Shown: positions 52,431 to 61,524 of the stretch, piece by piece
How the letters are laid out: the number at the start of each line of letters is the position of its first letter
Numbering within the stretch: the first letter of the stretch is position 1
DNA from: Bryobacteraceae bacterium
GTDB taxonomy: Bacteria; Acidobacteriota; Terriglobia; Bryobacterales; Bryobacteraceae
Direction of reading: 5' to 3'
DNA length: 64,000 bases
Assembly: GCA_026002875.1 (NCBI GenBank)
Contig: BPGE01000001.1
Location: 2,666,001-2,730,000, forward strand
Program-made: the position numbers and the translations under genes
The notes under the pieces: generated by a model
The model's input: only the letters and a program-made list of their open reading frames with translations
Database searches by the model: none
What the model was told of the DNA's origin: nothing

Positions 52431-53219
52431 TTACTCCGCCTGCGCCCCGGCTGCGAGCATCCGCGCGGCCAGCGCCAGCGCCGCCGCGCCGGGCGCAAAG
52501 AACCCGCGCAGATCTGCCGGAGCCAGCCCTGGGCGCAAGGGCACTTCCGCCAGCCGTGGTGCGAATTCTTCGTTCAGCTTCACTGCCGGCCGCCGGCGCA
52601 GCAGAAGCAGCGTGCAGATTTCGGGCCGCTGGTTCAGCGTGTGAACGGCCACCCCTGTCAGCCGCAACTGCCGCGCCGCCAGCTCCAGCCCCAGCTCTTC
52701 GCACAATTCCCGCCGGACGTTTTCGACTACCGAAAACGGCGGAGCGAACATCCCTGACGGAACCACGTGCAGCAGTCCTGCCCGGTGCGGCATCGCCTTT
52801 GCCCCCAACGGCGCGGCCAGAGTCTTCCAGCCCCGTCCTTCCGGCCAGGCGACGACCGTGGAGATCCCGATGGCCGCCGTCCGCCCGCTGCCATCGAGGC
52901 TCCGCCGCGCGGGGATCGAACACCGCCAGTACCGGCCTTCCATCTCGAGCCGCTCCGCCGTGTTCAGCGAGTCGAAGTACCACCCCTCGCGGCAGTCCAG
53001 GCAAAGCCGTGGTTCCACCCGCAGCCGCAGCATCGCGTAGACAGGGCCGTTGAAAGCCTGCCGGCCGGCGAAGAGTGGATGCAACTCTCCCGCCGGATCC
53101 GTCCCTGCGCAAAGACGGCCCAGCACGGACTCCGGCGCGCGCCACTGCCTCCGCGGCGCGGGGAACAGCAGCGGCGCCCGCGCCACGGCAGGACTCCGCG
53201 TTGGCCCGGCATCCGGCAT
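52431..53219 (-). CDS. Nudix-like protein with incomplete Nudix box
   Basis: A 262-residue protein. The central LHVVPSGMFAPPFSVVENVR and RELCEELGLEL match most of the Nudix box (G...REuxEExGu), but the first Glu after the Gly is replaced by Phe. The preceding strand TAAIGISTVVAWPEG and following LTGVAVHTLNQRPEICTLLL fit the fold. Nudix enzymes cleave nucleoside diphosphates linked to other groups; the missing Glu does not necessarily abolish metal binding. The N-terminal 110 residues (GPVYAMLRLRVEPRLCLDCR) are unplaced. Cytosolic; divergent from the HExxH gene. Confidence 0.7.
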   Translation of the reverse strand: MPDAGPTRSPAVARAPLLFPAPRRQWRAPESVLGRLCAGTDPAGELHPLFAGRQAFNGPVYAMLRLRVEPRLCLDCREGWYFDSLNTAERLEMEGRYWRCSIPARRSLDGSGRTAAIGISTVVAWPEGRGWKTLAAPLGAKAMPHRAGLLHVVPSGMFAPPFSVVENVRRELCEELGLELAARQLRLTGVAVHTLNQRPEICTLLLLRRRPAVKLNEEFAPRLAEVPLRPGLAPADLRGFFAPGAAALALAARMLAAGAQAE

Positions 53220-53309
53220 TGCTTCCAGCTTCGCTCACCCGGGCGCACGCCGGGGCGCAGCGGGGCTCAACTTTCCCCCCTGTTCTGCCGATGGGAACAG
53301 GGGAAGGCC

Positions 53310-54548
53310 ATGTGGAACACGGCTCTGCTCTGGCTGGCATGCGGGTCGCTGTTCTCGTGCGAGACCGCGCCCGCACGGGAGCGCGTCTGGCTGCGCGCCG
53401 CGCAGGGCGACGTGGAGGTGCTCACGACGGACAGCCCCCGCACCGCGCAGCGCGTGCTTGGAGAGCTGGAAGCCTTGCGCCGGGCCGTGGAAGAAACGGC
53501 CCCCTGGCTGGCCAACGCCTCGGCGCCTCTGCGAGTTGTCGTGTTCTCGGGAGAAGAGGAATTCTCGGCCTACCGCATCAATGCGCACTCGCCCGCCTAT
53601 TTCGCTGGCGGCCCGGAGTGGTCCGTGATTGTGCTGGCGAGGGCGGATGATGCGGCGGCCGTCTCGCTGCGGCATGAGTTCATCCATTTTCTTCTCCGCT
53701 CGAGCGGCCGCAGGCTGCCCCTGTGGCTCGAAGAAGGGCTCGCCGACGCCCTCTCGCCGCTGCCGAAGAACGAAGCCGCACGCCGCGTCCGCATGCTGCG
53801 CGAAGGCCGCCTGATGCCCTGGCAGGAAGTGTTCCGGACGGCGCCCGGCGCTGCGCTGTATCAGGATTGGGAGCAGGCGCGGCTGTTCTACGCGCAGAGC
53901 TGGGCGCTGGCCGAAGCGCTGATCCACAGCGCTGAAGGCAGGGTTTCATCGGCTCATCTGGAGGATTGGGCTGGTATCGGAGGTTCGGAGGAGGAAGTGG
54001 CGCAGGCGCTGCTTCGGAGGTTTCTGCGGAAGCCGCGTCCCGTGGGCCGGAACTGGAGGCTGGCCCGGCGGGAGTCCGGCTTCCCTGCAGCGCCTGCGCC
54101 CGCAAGCCTTGTATGGACCGTTCTCGGACGCCTTTCGCTGCAGCTCGGCCGGCTGGATGCGGCCGAAGAGCAGCTGCGCAGGGCCGCCCTCCTGTCACCC
54201 GAGCCGCTGCCCTGGCTCGGCGACCTCGAGTATCGCCGGGGGCGGCTCGAACAGGCCCGCGCCGCCTGGCGGCTCGCCATGGCGCGCGACGCCGCCGATG
54301 TCCGCACCTTGCTGCGCCTGGCCGTCCTTGAGCAGGATCTGCCCGGTGGCGAAATGACGCCGGTGCTCGAGAAGATCCTGGAAAAGGATCCGGGCCAGGA
54401 AGAGGCCCGCCTTGCGCTCGCCTCCCAGTACATCCGCCGCGGCCGCTGGGCCGAGGCCCGCCAGTGCCTGCTCGAGGTTCGCAGCGCCCCGCCCCGCTGG
54501 GCCGACTTCTACCGTCAGGCCCTCGCCCTGGTTCGCTCCACGAACTGA
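53310..54548 (+). CDS. Exported HExxH metallopeptidase-like protein with TPR tail
   Basis: A 412-residue protein. ATG 53310 opens signal peptide MWNTALLWLACGSLFSC, possibly a lipoprotein. HEFIH at 122-126 and the downstream Glu in LPLWLEEGLADAL (about 141) form a gluzincin-type zinc site, as in the peptidase MA-like family. From about residue 265 the protein becomes TPR-like (VLGRLSLQLGRLDAAEEQLR, LASQYIRRGRWAEARQCLLE). Combining such a domain with TPR repeats is common in Acidobacteria but substrates are unknown. Longer upstream frames are antisense to the Nudix gene. Confidence 0.8.
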   Translation: MWNTALLWLACGSLFSCETAPARERVWLRAAQGDVEVLTTDSPRTAQRVLGELEALRRAVEETAPWLANASAPLRVVVFSGEEEFSAYRINAHSPAYFAGGPEWSVIVLARADDAAAVSLRHEFIHFLLRSSGRRLPLWLEEGLADALSPLPKNEAARRVRMLREGRLMPWQEVFRTAPGAALYQDWEQARLFYAQSWALAEALIHSAEGRVSSAHLEDWAGIGGSEEEVAQALLRRFLRKPRPVGRNWRLARRESGFPAAPAPASLVWTVLGRLSLQLGRLDAAEEQLRRAALLSPEPLPWLGDLEYRRGRLEQARAAWRLAMARDAADVRTLLRLAVLEQDLPGGEMTPVLEKILEKDPGQEEARLALASQYIRRGRWAEARQCLLEVRSAPPRWADFYRQALALVRSTN

Positions 54549-54599
54549 CGCCCTGCGGGATGTCGCGCCTTCCTGTTCCGCCCGGTCACGGTGAAGAAA

Positions 54600-54636
54600 G
54601 CCGGCGCGCGCGCGGGCGCCAGCCCCGCGCGCCGGC
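54600..54636. terminator. Strong GC hairpin after the HExxH-TPR gene
   Basis: GCCGGCGCGCG (54600-54610) and CGCGCGCCGGC (54626-54636) form a perfect 11-base stem with a 15-base loop, ~50 bases after the stop codon. No T run follows, so it would be a Rho-assisted or mRNA-protecting hairpin rather than a classic terminator. The remainder of the 333-base gap before the rhomboid gene shows nothing else I can support. Confidence 0.45.
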
Positions 54637-54881
54637 AGAAATGACAATCGGAGCGGTTGAATCGCACAGACCGCCATTTCCGGCGCGCCCGAAGCTCGGC
54701 CTCCAGGCGCGGAAAAACCGTCCCTCGGGCGGCAGCTGTCATCCATGCTGATGTCAGGCAAGGTTCGGAGGCCCTTCAGGCCGCAGACTGCGTGTTCCCG
54801 CTCCCGGCAGGCAGACTGGGCGTCCGGCGGGGAAGGACGGGCCGGGAGTGATATGGTTGAAGCAGAGACCGTTCAGCGCCG

Positions 54882-55673
54882 ATGGGTTATTCCTATCCCA
54901 ACCGAATGCCAGGGCCGCCGTCGATGTTCCGGGTCACGCCCGGGGTGCGCTGGCTGCTGATCGCCAACGCGGTCTGCTTCGTCGTCTACTTTCTGGCGGC
55001 GCGCACCGAGCTGGGCTCTCTGCTGTCGCATCTGGCGCTGTCGCCGCGCGCCGTGCTGACGCAGTTTTCGCTGTGGCAGCTGGTGACCTACATGTTCCTC
55101 CACAGCCCTCTGGGTTTCGGCCACATCCTGATGAACATGCTGGCGTTGTGGATGTTCGGCGGACCGCTGGAAGACACCTGGGGCACGCGGCGGTTCCTGC
55201 ACTTTTATTTCTTCTGCGGCATCGGCGCCGGCGTCTGCGTGGTCGTGATGAACACGCTCGCCGGGTCGATGGACACGCGCACGATCGGCGCGTCCGGCGC
55301 GGTGTACGGCATCCTGATCGCATTCGGCATCCTGTTCCCGCGGGCCATCATTTACCTGTTCCTGATGTTTCCGATCGAGGCGCGCTGGTTCGTGCTCATT
55401 CTGGGCGCGATCGTGTTCCTCAGCGCGATTGGCGACGCGGGCGGCGGAGTCAGCCATTTCGCCCACCTGGGCGGGCTGCTGTTCGGCTATTTGTGGCTCC
55501 GTTTCTACGGAAAGGCGCGTCCGGTCCGTGCGCGGAGCGGACCCGGTCTGATCGCCACGATCGAGAACCGGTACCGCGAATGGAAAATCCGGCGGGCGAA
55601 GAAGCGGTTTCAGGTGTATCTGAAGAAGCACGGCGCCACGCGCAGCGACGACTGGGATCAGCCGGTGCACTGA
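54882..55673 (+). CDS. Rhomboid-family intramembrane serine protease
   Basis: A 263-residue protein with about six membrane helices. The nucleophile is Ser138 in TIGASGAVYGILIAFG and the catalytic His is about 195 in SHFAHLGGLLFGY. HILMNMLALWMFGGPLED gives the conserved HxxxN. It cleaves membrane-anchored proteins inside the bilayer; substrates cannot be predicted. The C-terminal ~55 residues are a basic cytosolic tail (EWKIRRAKKRFQVYLKKHGA). It lies upstream of the VWFA gene with a ~50-base gap. Confidence 0.94.
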   Translation: MGYSYPNRMPGPPSMFRVTPGVRWLLIANAVCFVVYFLAARTELGSLLSHLALSPRAVLTQFSLWQLVTYMFLHSPLGFGHILMNMLALWMFGGPLEDTWGTRRFLHFYFFCGIGAGVCVVVMNTLAGSMDTRTIGASGAVYGILIAFGILFPRAIIYLFLMFPIEARWFVLILGAIVFLSAIGDAGGGVSHFAHLGGLLFGYLWLRFYGKARPVRARSGPGLIATIENRYREWKIRRAKKRFQVYLKKHGATRSDDWDQPVH

Positions 55674-55724
55674 GTCAGGCAACCGCACCTGCCCGCCGCG
55701 CCGTCATATTGTGTAGAGGGAGGG

Positions 55725-56870
55725 ATGGAAGCGATGAGGCTTCTCCGATTGCTCGTGCCGTTGGCAGCCGTTCTGCTGATTGCGGCGCCTTCCGTGTTGC
55801 TGCCGCAGGCCGGCCCGAAGAAAGAAACGGGCGATACTGTGGCGCGGCCGAAGAAGAAGGCGCCTGCGGAAACCGAGGCCGAGCAGGAAGGCGAGAAGAT
55901 CCCCTCGAGGCTCCGCAAGAAAGCCGAAGAAGGCCCCGTGGAAGGTCCTACCTTCCGCAGCGATGTCTGGACGGTGAACGTCGATGTCGCCGTGCTCGAC
56001 AACCGCGGCCGCTTCATCCCGAACATCCCGCAACAGGCGTTCCGCGTGCTGGAAGACGGCGTGCCGCAGCGTGTCATCAGCTTCGGCACGGGCGAGCAGC
56101 CGATTACGCTGGCCATGGTGATCGAGTTCAGCGGCCTGTTCCAGCAGTTCTGGTCATTCGGCTGGCAGGAGACGCTCACCGCCACCTACGGTTTTGTCCA
56201 GACGCTGAAGCCCGAGGACATGATCGCGGTGGTCGCTTTCGATCTGCGGCCCGAGATTCTGAGCGATTTCAGCAACAACCGCCAGGAGACGTATGAAGCC
56301 CTGGCCCGTCTCCGCGTGCCTGGCTTTTCGGAGTCGAACCTGTACGACGCGCTGACCGAAGTGGCCGACCGCATGAGCGACATCGAGGGACGCAAGGCCA
56401 TCCTGTACATCGGCAGCGGCATGGACACGTTCTCGAAAATCACCTTCGACCAGTGCCGCCGCAAGCTCCAGACGGCGGGCGTGCCCATCTACGCTCTCGG
56501 CACGCTGCAGGCGCTGCGCGAGTGGTACGACGCGCGCGGCTGGCTGGGACCGATCGCGCGCCTCGACTTCCTGCAGGCGGACAACCAGCTGCGCACGTTC
56601 GCCCGCGAGACGGGCGGCTTCGCCTGGTTCCCGCGCTTCTTCGGCGAATATGGCGGCATTTTCCGCCAGATCAATGAAGCGCTGCGCAACACCTACTCGC
56701 TCGCCTACCAGCCGACCAACGTCGCCCGCGACGGCAAGCAGCGCAAGATCAAGGTGGAGCTGGTCGGCGAGGGCGGCCAGCCGCTGCGCGTGGTCGACGA
56801 GCGCAACAGGCCGATCAAGTACCAGATCATCCACAAGACCGGCTACACGGCGCCGCGCGAAGTCGAGTGA
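55725..56870 (+). CDS. VWFA-related acidobacterial-type secreted protein
   Basis: A 381-residue secreted protein. After a signal peptide (LLVPLAAVLLIAAPSVLLPQ) comes a Lys/Glu-rich linker, then TVNVDVAVLDNRGRFIPNIP and QQAFRVLEDGVPQRVISFGT, the opening of the VWFA-related domain typical of Acidobacteria. The metal site usually reads DxSxS; here it is EFSGL (about 134-138), so it is probably broken. Later blocks (GRKAILYIGSGMDTFSKITF, YSLAYQPTNVARDGKQRKIK) are conserved. A role in adhesion or export is guessed for the family. ATG 55725 is preceded by GGGAGGG. Confidence 0.88.
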   Translation: MEAMRLLRLLVPLAAVLLIAAPSVLLPQAGPKKETGDTVARPKKKAPAETEAEQEGEKIPSRLRKKAEEGPVEGPTFRSDVWTVNVDVAVLDNRGRFIPNIPQQAFRVLEDGVPQRVISFGTGEQPITLAMVIEFSGLFQQFWSFGWQETLTATYGFVQTLKPEDMIAVVAFDLRPEILSDFSNNRQETYEALARLRVPGFSESNLYDALTEVADRMSDIEGRKAILYIGSGMDTFSKITFDQCRRKLQTAGVPIYALGTLQALREWYDARGWLGPIARLDFLQADNQLRTFARETGGFAWFPRFFGEYGGIFRQINEALRNTYSLAYQPTNVARDGKQRKIKVELVGEGGQPLRVVDERNRPIKYQIIHKTGYTAPREVE

Positions 56871-56937
56871 GAGGAACACAGCCCCTGCGCGAAGTCAAGA
56901 ACTAAATCCAGCGCTGCAAGAACGCCTTAGCGGCGCA

Positions 56938-56966
56938 TTGACACCCGCTTCACGAGTCTGTTACTT
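56938..56966 (+). promoter_or_regulatory. Candidate sigma-70 promoter for the receiver gene
   Basis: TTGACA at 56938-56943 is followed after 17 bases by TTACTT at 56961-56966, a weak -10. ATG 56985 lies 18 bases further on. The -35 is perfect and the spacing ideal; the -10 is poor, so the promoter may need an activator. Confidence 0.35.
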
Positions 56967-56984
56967 TCGCTTTGGTTTTCGCGC

Positions 56985-57440
56985 ATGACCCTGCGGAAAA
57001 GCAATCCTCCTCCCATTCCTGCCCGCATTCTTCTTGTTGACGACAACCGTTCAGGGCTGGCCGCGCGCAAGGCGATTCTGGCCGAGCTGGGATACACGGT
57101 GGACTGTGCGGAAGACGGAGCCAGCGGACTGAGGCTGTTCGAGAAACACAACTACGACCTGGTCGTCACCGATTTCCGGATGCCCGACATGGACGGCGCG
57201 CGCCTGATCAGCGAACTGCGCAGGCGCAAGCCGGACGCGCTGATCGTTCTGCTGTCGGGATTCGTCGAGGCTCTTGGACTCAACGAGCACAACACGGGCG
57301 CCGATACCGTCATCATGAAGAACTCGCGCGAAGTGCAGCACCTGACGAGCGCAGTGAACCGGCTGCTGCGCGCTGCGCGCAAGCCGCCCGGCAGGGAGAC
57401 AGCGCCGGCGCAGAATGCGCCGAAGGCGAAAAAGGCCTGA
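56985..57440 (+). CDS. Stand-alone response-regulator receiver protein
   Basis: A 151-residue CheY-like receiver with no output domain. ARILLVDDNRSGLAARKAIL holds the acidic pair, Asp63 lies in YDLVVTDFRMPDMDGARLIS, VLLSGFVEAL gives the Ser/Thr, and VIMKNSREV the Lys. The last 20 residues are Lys/Ala/Pro-rich. No kinase is adjacent; the hybrid kinase at 48936 already carries a receiver. It could act by protein contact. It precedes the GH3 gene by 45 bases. Confidence 0.92.
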   Translation: MTLRKSNPPPIPARILLVDDNRSGLAARKAILAELGYTVDCAEDGASGLRLFEKHNYDLVVTDFRMPDMDGARLISELRRRKPDALIVLLSGFVEALGLNEHNTGADTVIMKNSREVQHLTSAVNRLLRAARKPPGRETAPAQNAPKAKKA

Positions 57441-57485
57441 CAATCTCCGTTCCTGCAGGACCGGACGCTGCGCTAGCCTGAGTGT

Positions 57486-59249
57486 GTGTTCCGACTGTTG
57501 CCGGCTTTTCTCGTCTGCGTCCTGTCGATCCCCTGCGCCGGGCAGCCGAAGGCGGGGCAGCTGAAAGCGAAAGCGGCTGCCGATCCCGCCCGGCAATGGC
57601 TCGAGTCCCTCTCGCCTGCGGAGCGCGTGGCGCAGCTCGTCATGATCCCTTTCTACGGCGACGCCCCCAATCCGCGCAGCCGGACGTGGCGCGAGTATGA
57701 GTCGCTCGTGCGCGAGCTGGGCGTGGGCGGGCTGATCGTGCTCAACCGAGTGCGCGACGGCGTCGTGGAACGCGCCGACCCGTATCAGATGGCCGCGTTC
57801 CTGAACCGCATGCAGCGGCTGGCGCGCCTGCCGCTGATCGTGGCGGGCGATTTCGAGCGCGGCGCCAGCATGCGGATGACGTCCACCGTGCCCTTCCCGC
57901 ACGCGATGGCGTACGCTGCCGCGGACGACGAGGAGGGTGTGCGCCGCCTCGGCCTTGCCACGGCGCGCGAGGCGCGCGCCATGGGAGTGCACTGGATCTT
58001 CGCGCCTGACGCCGACGTCAACAACAATCCCGACAACCCGATCATCAACATCCGGTCCTTTGGCGAGGATCCGCAACAGGTGGCGCGGCTGGTGCGCGCC
58101 TTTATCGAAGGAGCGCATTCGGATCCTGCGCAGCGCGTGCTTGTCACCGTCAAGCACTTTCCCGGACATGGCGATACTTCCACCGACAGCCACATCGGCC
58201 TGGGCGTTGTCGAAGCCTCCCGGGAACGGCTCGAACAGGTGGAACTGGTGCCCTTCCGCGCCGCCATCGATGCCGGCGTGGACGCGATCATGACCGCGCA
58301 TCTGGCGGTGCCGGCTCTCGAGCCGGAGCGCATTCCGGCGACAGTCTCGCGGCGCATCATGACGGGACTGCTGCGCGAGCAGCTCGGCTTCCGGGGCATT
58401 CTCACCACCGACGCCATGGACATGCAGGGGCTGGCGCAGATGTTTCCGCCGGGCGAGGCGGCCGTGCGGGCGCTGGAAGCGGGCAACGATCTTCTGCTGA
58501 TTCCGCAGGACCCGCGAGCGGCCGTGCGCGGCGTGATGGAAGCGCTCCGCAAGGGGCGCATCACGCAGGCGCGGATCGACCGGTCCGTCCTGAAAATTCT
58601 CCGCGCCAAGGTCCGCCTGGGCCTGGCCGTCCGCCGCGAAGTCCGCATCGAGCACATCCCGGACGCGCTGCTCGATCCGGACGATCAGACGGCCGCGCGG
58701 GCGGCGGCGCAGCGCGCCGTCACGCTGGTCAAAAATGAAAACAATCTGATTCCGCTGAAAAACCGCGACAATTCCTGCTGGTTTATTCTCTCCGGAAGCC
58801 GGTTTTCCACGCAGGGCCTCGGATTGATGGATGAATTGCGCTCCCGCCGCATCAGGAATGCCACGCTGCTCGACCCGCAACTGCCCGAATCGGAATTCGC
58901 GGCGCACGCCGAAAGATCGGCCGCGTGCGAGGCGGTGGTTCTGGCTGCGTATGTCACGGCCTCGGCCTACCGCGGCAACGTCGATCTGGCGGGAAACTAT
59001 CCTGCTTTCGTCAAGGCGCTGCTGGAAAGCGGCCGCAAGGTGATCTTCATCGCCCTGGGCAATCCCTATCTGCTCCGGACATACCCGGACGCGGCCGCCT
59101 ACCTGGCCACGTTCAGCACGGCGAGGGTGAGCGAAGAGGCCGCGGTACGGGCGGTTCTTGGCGAGGCGGCGGTCACGGGCAGGCTTCCAGTGACAATTCC
59201 GGGCTTGGCACCGGCGGGTTTCGGGATCAAGATAGAGAAGCCGGACTGA
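57486..59249 (+). CDS. Exported GH3-family glycoside hydrolase (beta-N-acetylhexosaminidase-like)
   Basis: A 587-residue protein starting at GTG 57486 with signal peptide to about SIPCAG. The barrel shows VGGLIVLNRVRDGVVERADP, LIVAGDFERGASMRM and FAPDADVNNNPDNPIINIRS. VTVKHFPGHGDTSTDSHIGL has the KHFPGHG...D..H loop that distinguishes NagZ-type hexosaminidases. The nucleophile is in GILTTDAMDMQGL. A second domain from ~405 (AQRAVTLVKNENNLIPLK) is the GH3 C-terminal sandwich. It likely trims GlcNAc-containing glycans outside the cytosol or in the periplasm. Confidence 0.92.
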   Translation: MFRLLPAFLVCVLSIPCAGQPKAGQLKAKAAADPARQWLESLSPAERVAQLVMIPFYGDAPNPRSRTWREYESLVRELGVGGLIVLNRVRDGVVERADPYQMAAFLNRMQRLARLPLIVAGDFERGASMRMTSTVPFPHAMAYAAADDEEGVRRLGLATAREARAMGVHWIFAPDADVNNNPDNPIINIRSFGEDPQQVARLVRAFIEGAHSDPAQRVLVTVKHFPGHGDTSTDSHIGLGVVEASRERLEQVELVPFRAAIDAGVDAIMTAHLAVPALEPERIPATVSRRIMTGLLREQLGFRGILTTDAMDMQGLAQMFPPGEAAVRALEAGNDLLLIPQDPRAAVRGVMEALRKGRITQARIDRSVLKILRAKVRLGLAVRREVRIEHIPDALLDPDDQTAARAAAQRAVTLVKNENNLIPLKNRDNSCWFILSGSRFSTQGLGLMDELRSRRIRNATLLDPQLPESEFAAHAERSAACEAVVLAAYVTASAYRGNVDLAGNYPAFVKALLESGRKVIFIALGNPYLLRTYPDAAAYLATFSTARVSEEAAVRAVLGEAAVTGRLPVTIPGLAPAGFGIKIEKPD

Positions 59250-59268
59250 TTCGCCGAAGGAGGTTCTC

Positions 59269-59727
59269 ATGGCTTTCCGGATTCGCTCGCTCGCCTTCGA
59301 CGAAGGCGGATGGATCCCCGCCCGCCACACGGGAGAAGGAGAAGATCTCAGCCCTGCTCTGGAGTGGCAGGATATTCCGCCGGGCACGCGCAGCCTTGCG
59401 CTGGTCGTGGACGACCCCGATGCGCCGGGAGGAGTCTGGACGCACTGGATCCTGTGGGACATTCCGCTCACCGAGACGGGACTGGCGGAAGGATTCGTGC
59501 CAGGGCGGCTCGGCATCAGCGGCGTCAACGATTTCGGCAAAGAGGGCTACAACGGCCCCATGCCGCCGCGCGGCCACGGCCCGCACCGCTATTTCTTCCG
59601 GCTCTACGCGCTCGACACCCGCCACCTGATGGTGTCCAGCGGCGTCAAGCGCCACGAATTCGACAAGGCCCTGCGCGGCCACATCATCGACGAAACGGCC
59701 ACCATGGGCCGCTACGAGCGCAAGTAA
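59269..59727 (+). CDS. YbhB/YbcL-type PEBP (Raf kinase inhibitor-like) protein
   Basis: A 152-residue protein with the PEBP fold: GEGEDLSPALEWQDIPPGTR, SLALVVDDPDAPGGVWTHWI, and GPMPPRGHGPHRYFFRLYAL. DDPDAP and GPHRYFF with nearby His form the anion pocket. No signal peptide is seen, so it is cytosolic. Bacterial roles are uncertain. GAAGGAGG precedes ATG 59269. It lies 19 bases after the GH3 gene and 31 before the UPF0173 gene. Confidence 0.93.
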   Translation: MAFRIRSLAFDEGGWIPARHTGEGEDLSPALEWQDIPPGTRSLALVVDDPDAPGGVWTHWILWDIPLTETGLAEGFVPGRLGISGVNDFGKEGYNGPMPPRGHGPHRYFFRLYALDTRHLMVSSGVKRHEFDKALRGHIIDETATMGRYERK

Positions 59728-59758
59728 GACCCGCCGCCGGCGTGCATAGAATAGTGGC

Positions 59759-60454
59759 ATGACCGGCATCACCTGGCTTGGACACGGCACATTCGAACTG
59801 GTTCTCGACAACGGCCAGACGGTCGTCATCGACCCCTGGGTCAACGGCAATCCTTCCTACCCCGCCGGACGCGATTTCACGCGCATCGACACGATGCTGA
59901 TCACGCACGGCCACTTCGATCACGTCAACGACGCCGTTGCGCTGGCGCAGCGGTTCAAGCCGCAGGTGATCTCGAATTTCGAGATCTGCACCTGGCTCGA
60001 GTCGAAGGGCGTGGAGAACACGTCGGCGATGAACAAGGGCGGTACGCAGCAGGCGGGCGCCTTGCGCGTGACGATGACCGACGCGAAGCACTCTTCGGGA
60101 ATTCTCGACGACGGAAAATTCGTCTATGGCGGCGAACCTGCCGGCTATGTGCTGCACTTTCCCGACGGACGCCGGGCGTATTTCGCGGGCGACACCGCCG
60201 TGTTTGGCGACATGGCGCTGATCGCCGAACTGTACCAGCCGGAGCTCGCGTTTCTTCCGATCGGCGATCATTTCACGATGGGTCCGCAGCAGGCGTCGCT
60301 GGCAGCCCGCCTGGTGAAGGCGCGTACGGTGATTCCCATGCACTTCGGCACGTTCCCGATTCTGGCGGGGCGGCCTGCAGAGCTGGCCGAGCTTCTCCAG
60401 GGCTCCGAAATCCGCGTCTGGGAGCTGGAAATCGGCAAGACTGTCGAGTGGTGA
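59759..60454 (+). CDS. UPF0173 metal-dependent hydrolase
   Basis: A 231-residue MBL-fold hydrolase of the UPF0173 (YtkL-like) group. ITWLGHGTFELVLDNGQTVV, then IDPWVNGNPSYP, LITHGHFDHVNDAVALA, YFAGDTAVFGDMALIA and PIGDHFTMGPQQASLAA are the family blocks; THGHFDH holds metal. TVIPMHFGTFPILAG ends the core. Substrate is unknown. A terminator-like hairpin begins at the stop codon. Cytosolic. Confidence 0.93.
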   Translation: MTGITWLGHGTFELVLDNGQTVVIDPWVNGNPSYPAGRDFTRIDTMLITHGHFDHVNDAVALAQRFKPQVISNFEICTWLESKGVENTSAMNKGGTQQAGALRVTMTDAKHSSGILDDGKFVYGGEPAGYVLHFPDGRRAYFAGDTAVFGDMALIAELYQPELAFLPIGDHFTMGPQQASLAARLVKARTVIPMHFGTFPILAGRPAELAELLQGSEIRVWELEIGKTVEW

Positions 60455-60487
60455 AAAAAGGGGACAGGAACACAATTCCCCTTTTTT
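60454..60487. terminator. Bidirectional hairpin terminator after UPF0173
   Basis: AAAAAAGGGGA (60454-60464) and TCCCCTTTTTT (60477-60487) form a perfect 11-base stem with a 12-base loop. The stem starts on the last base of the stop codon, and the T run would serve rightward transcripts while the A run gives T on the other strand. This is the clearest intrinsic-terminator structure in the window. Sequences of the form GGGGACAGG...TCCCC also occur as dispersed repeats in other bacteria. Confidence 0.7.
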
Positions 60488-61186
60488 GTTGGCTTGCTAA
60501 AGAGCGCTGCGGCTGGCACGGGATGCTGAATCAGCCGGGTTCCGCGGCCATCGTCCGCCGGCGGGGGCGCGGTCTGCGGTGCACGGGGCCTCTTGTGGCG
60601 CGGTTCCCCGGAGCGCATCACGCGCCGCAAGCCGGATGGCTCTGATGACAATGGAAGGCGACGGAAGGCTGAGAGGAAGGGGATTCGGCTTTTCGGGTTT
60701 GCGCAGAGACACTTCGGGTGCGGGAAGTGGAGAAAGTCGAGGCGGGGCGAAGGGGTTGATGCAGGCGGGCGCGGCGCCGGATCCATTCGAGGAGTCCGGC
60801 GCCGTTAGCCTCGCGCGTGTCAACCGGAACGCGCCGATGCGCAGCCCGGCCGCGTGTCCGCCCTCCGTCGAGGCGCGGCACCGAATGGGCCGTATTGGTT
60901 CAGTCTCATCAGGTCTTACCTTGGGACATCCGCTATCCTGCCGCCGAAGCGACGAGGCTGCCTGGAATGGAGAAAGCCGCCGAAGCAGCCGCCCTACCAG
61001 GCAGTCCGGTTCGAAGCGGGGGGACTCTGGCCAGAGATTCGTATCCCCGCACCAGAGAGTATTGCACGGCCGCGCAAACACGGAGGGGCCAAGTGATTGA
61101 TTCCATGGGAAACATCGTTTGTGACGGGAGTTGCGGAAAAGAGCCGTCCGCAGGTTCTCCCTCTGCTTCCTGAATCCCCTTGGATT

Positions 61187-61218
61187 GGGGAACAGCTCGA
61201 ATTGTATGCTCTGTCCCC
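61187..61218. repeat. REP-like inverted repeat, copy 1
   Basis: GGGGAACAG at 61187-61195 faces CTGTCCCC at 61211-61218, an imperfect inverted repeat with a ~15-base loop. The outer parts match copy 2 at 61525-61555 and loosely the hairpin at 60454. Confidence 0.4.
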
Positions 61219-61524
61219 GCGGCTCCGGGACACAGCGCTGCGTGCCAGGGCGGTTTCCGGCGGAAAATGACGAAACCGGGCGGGCTCAAAGGGCGGGTAT
61301 CCGGGGATTCCTGATGTGGCCAGAGCCGGTTTCCCGGCAGCCCTTGCGCTCTCCACTGGCGTGCGCAAGGAAAAGAGCGGCGCCGGGAATCAGGGGGAGG
61401 AACGGCCGCTTCCGGAACAACCGCAGCTGCATGAAAAGGATCGGTTTCTCTGGGTGTCTCCGCGCCCGTGCCGGATTGTCCTGTGGATGAGAGCCGTGGA
61501 CATACCGCTCCGCCCCTCAGGCTT

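Noticed and set aside
60497-61081. Open frames on both strands between UPF0173 and PEP-CTERM genes
   Set aside because: Products are Arg/Pro/Ser-rich with no conserved pattern; nothing distinguishes them from chance.
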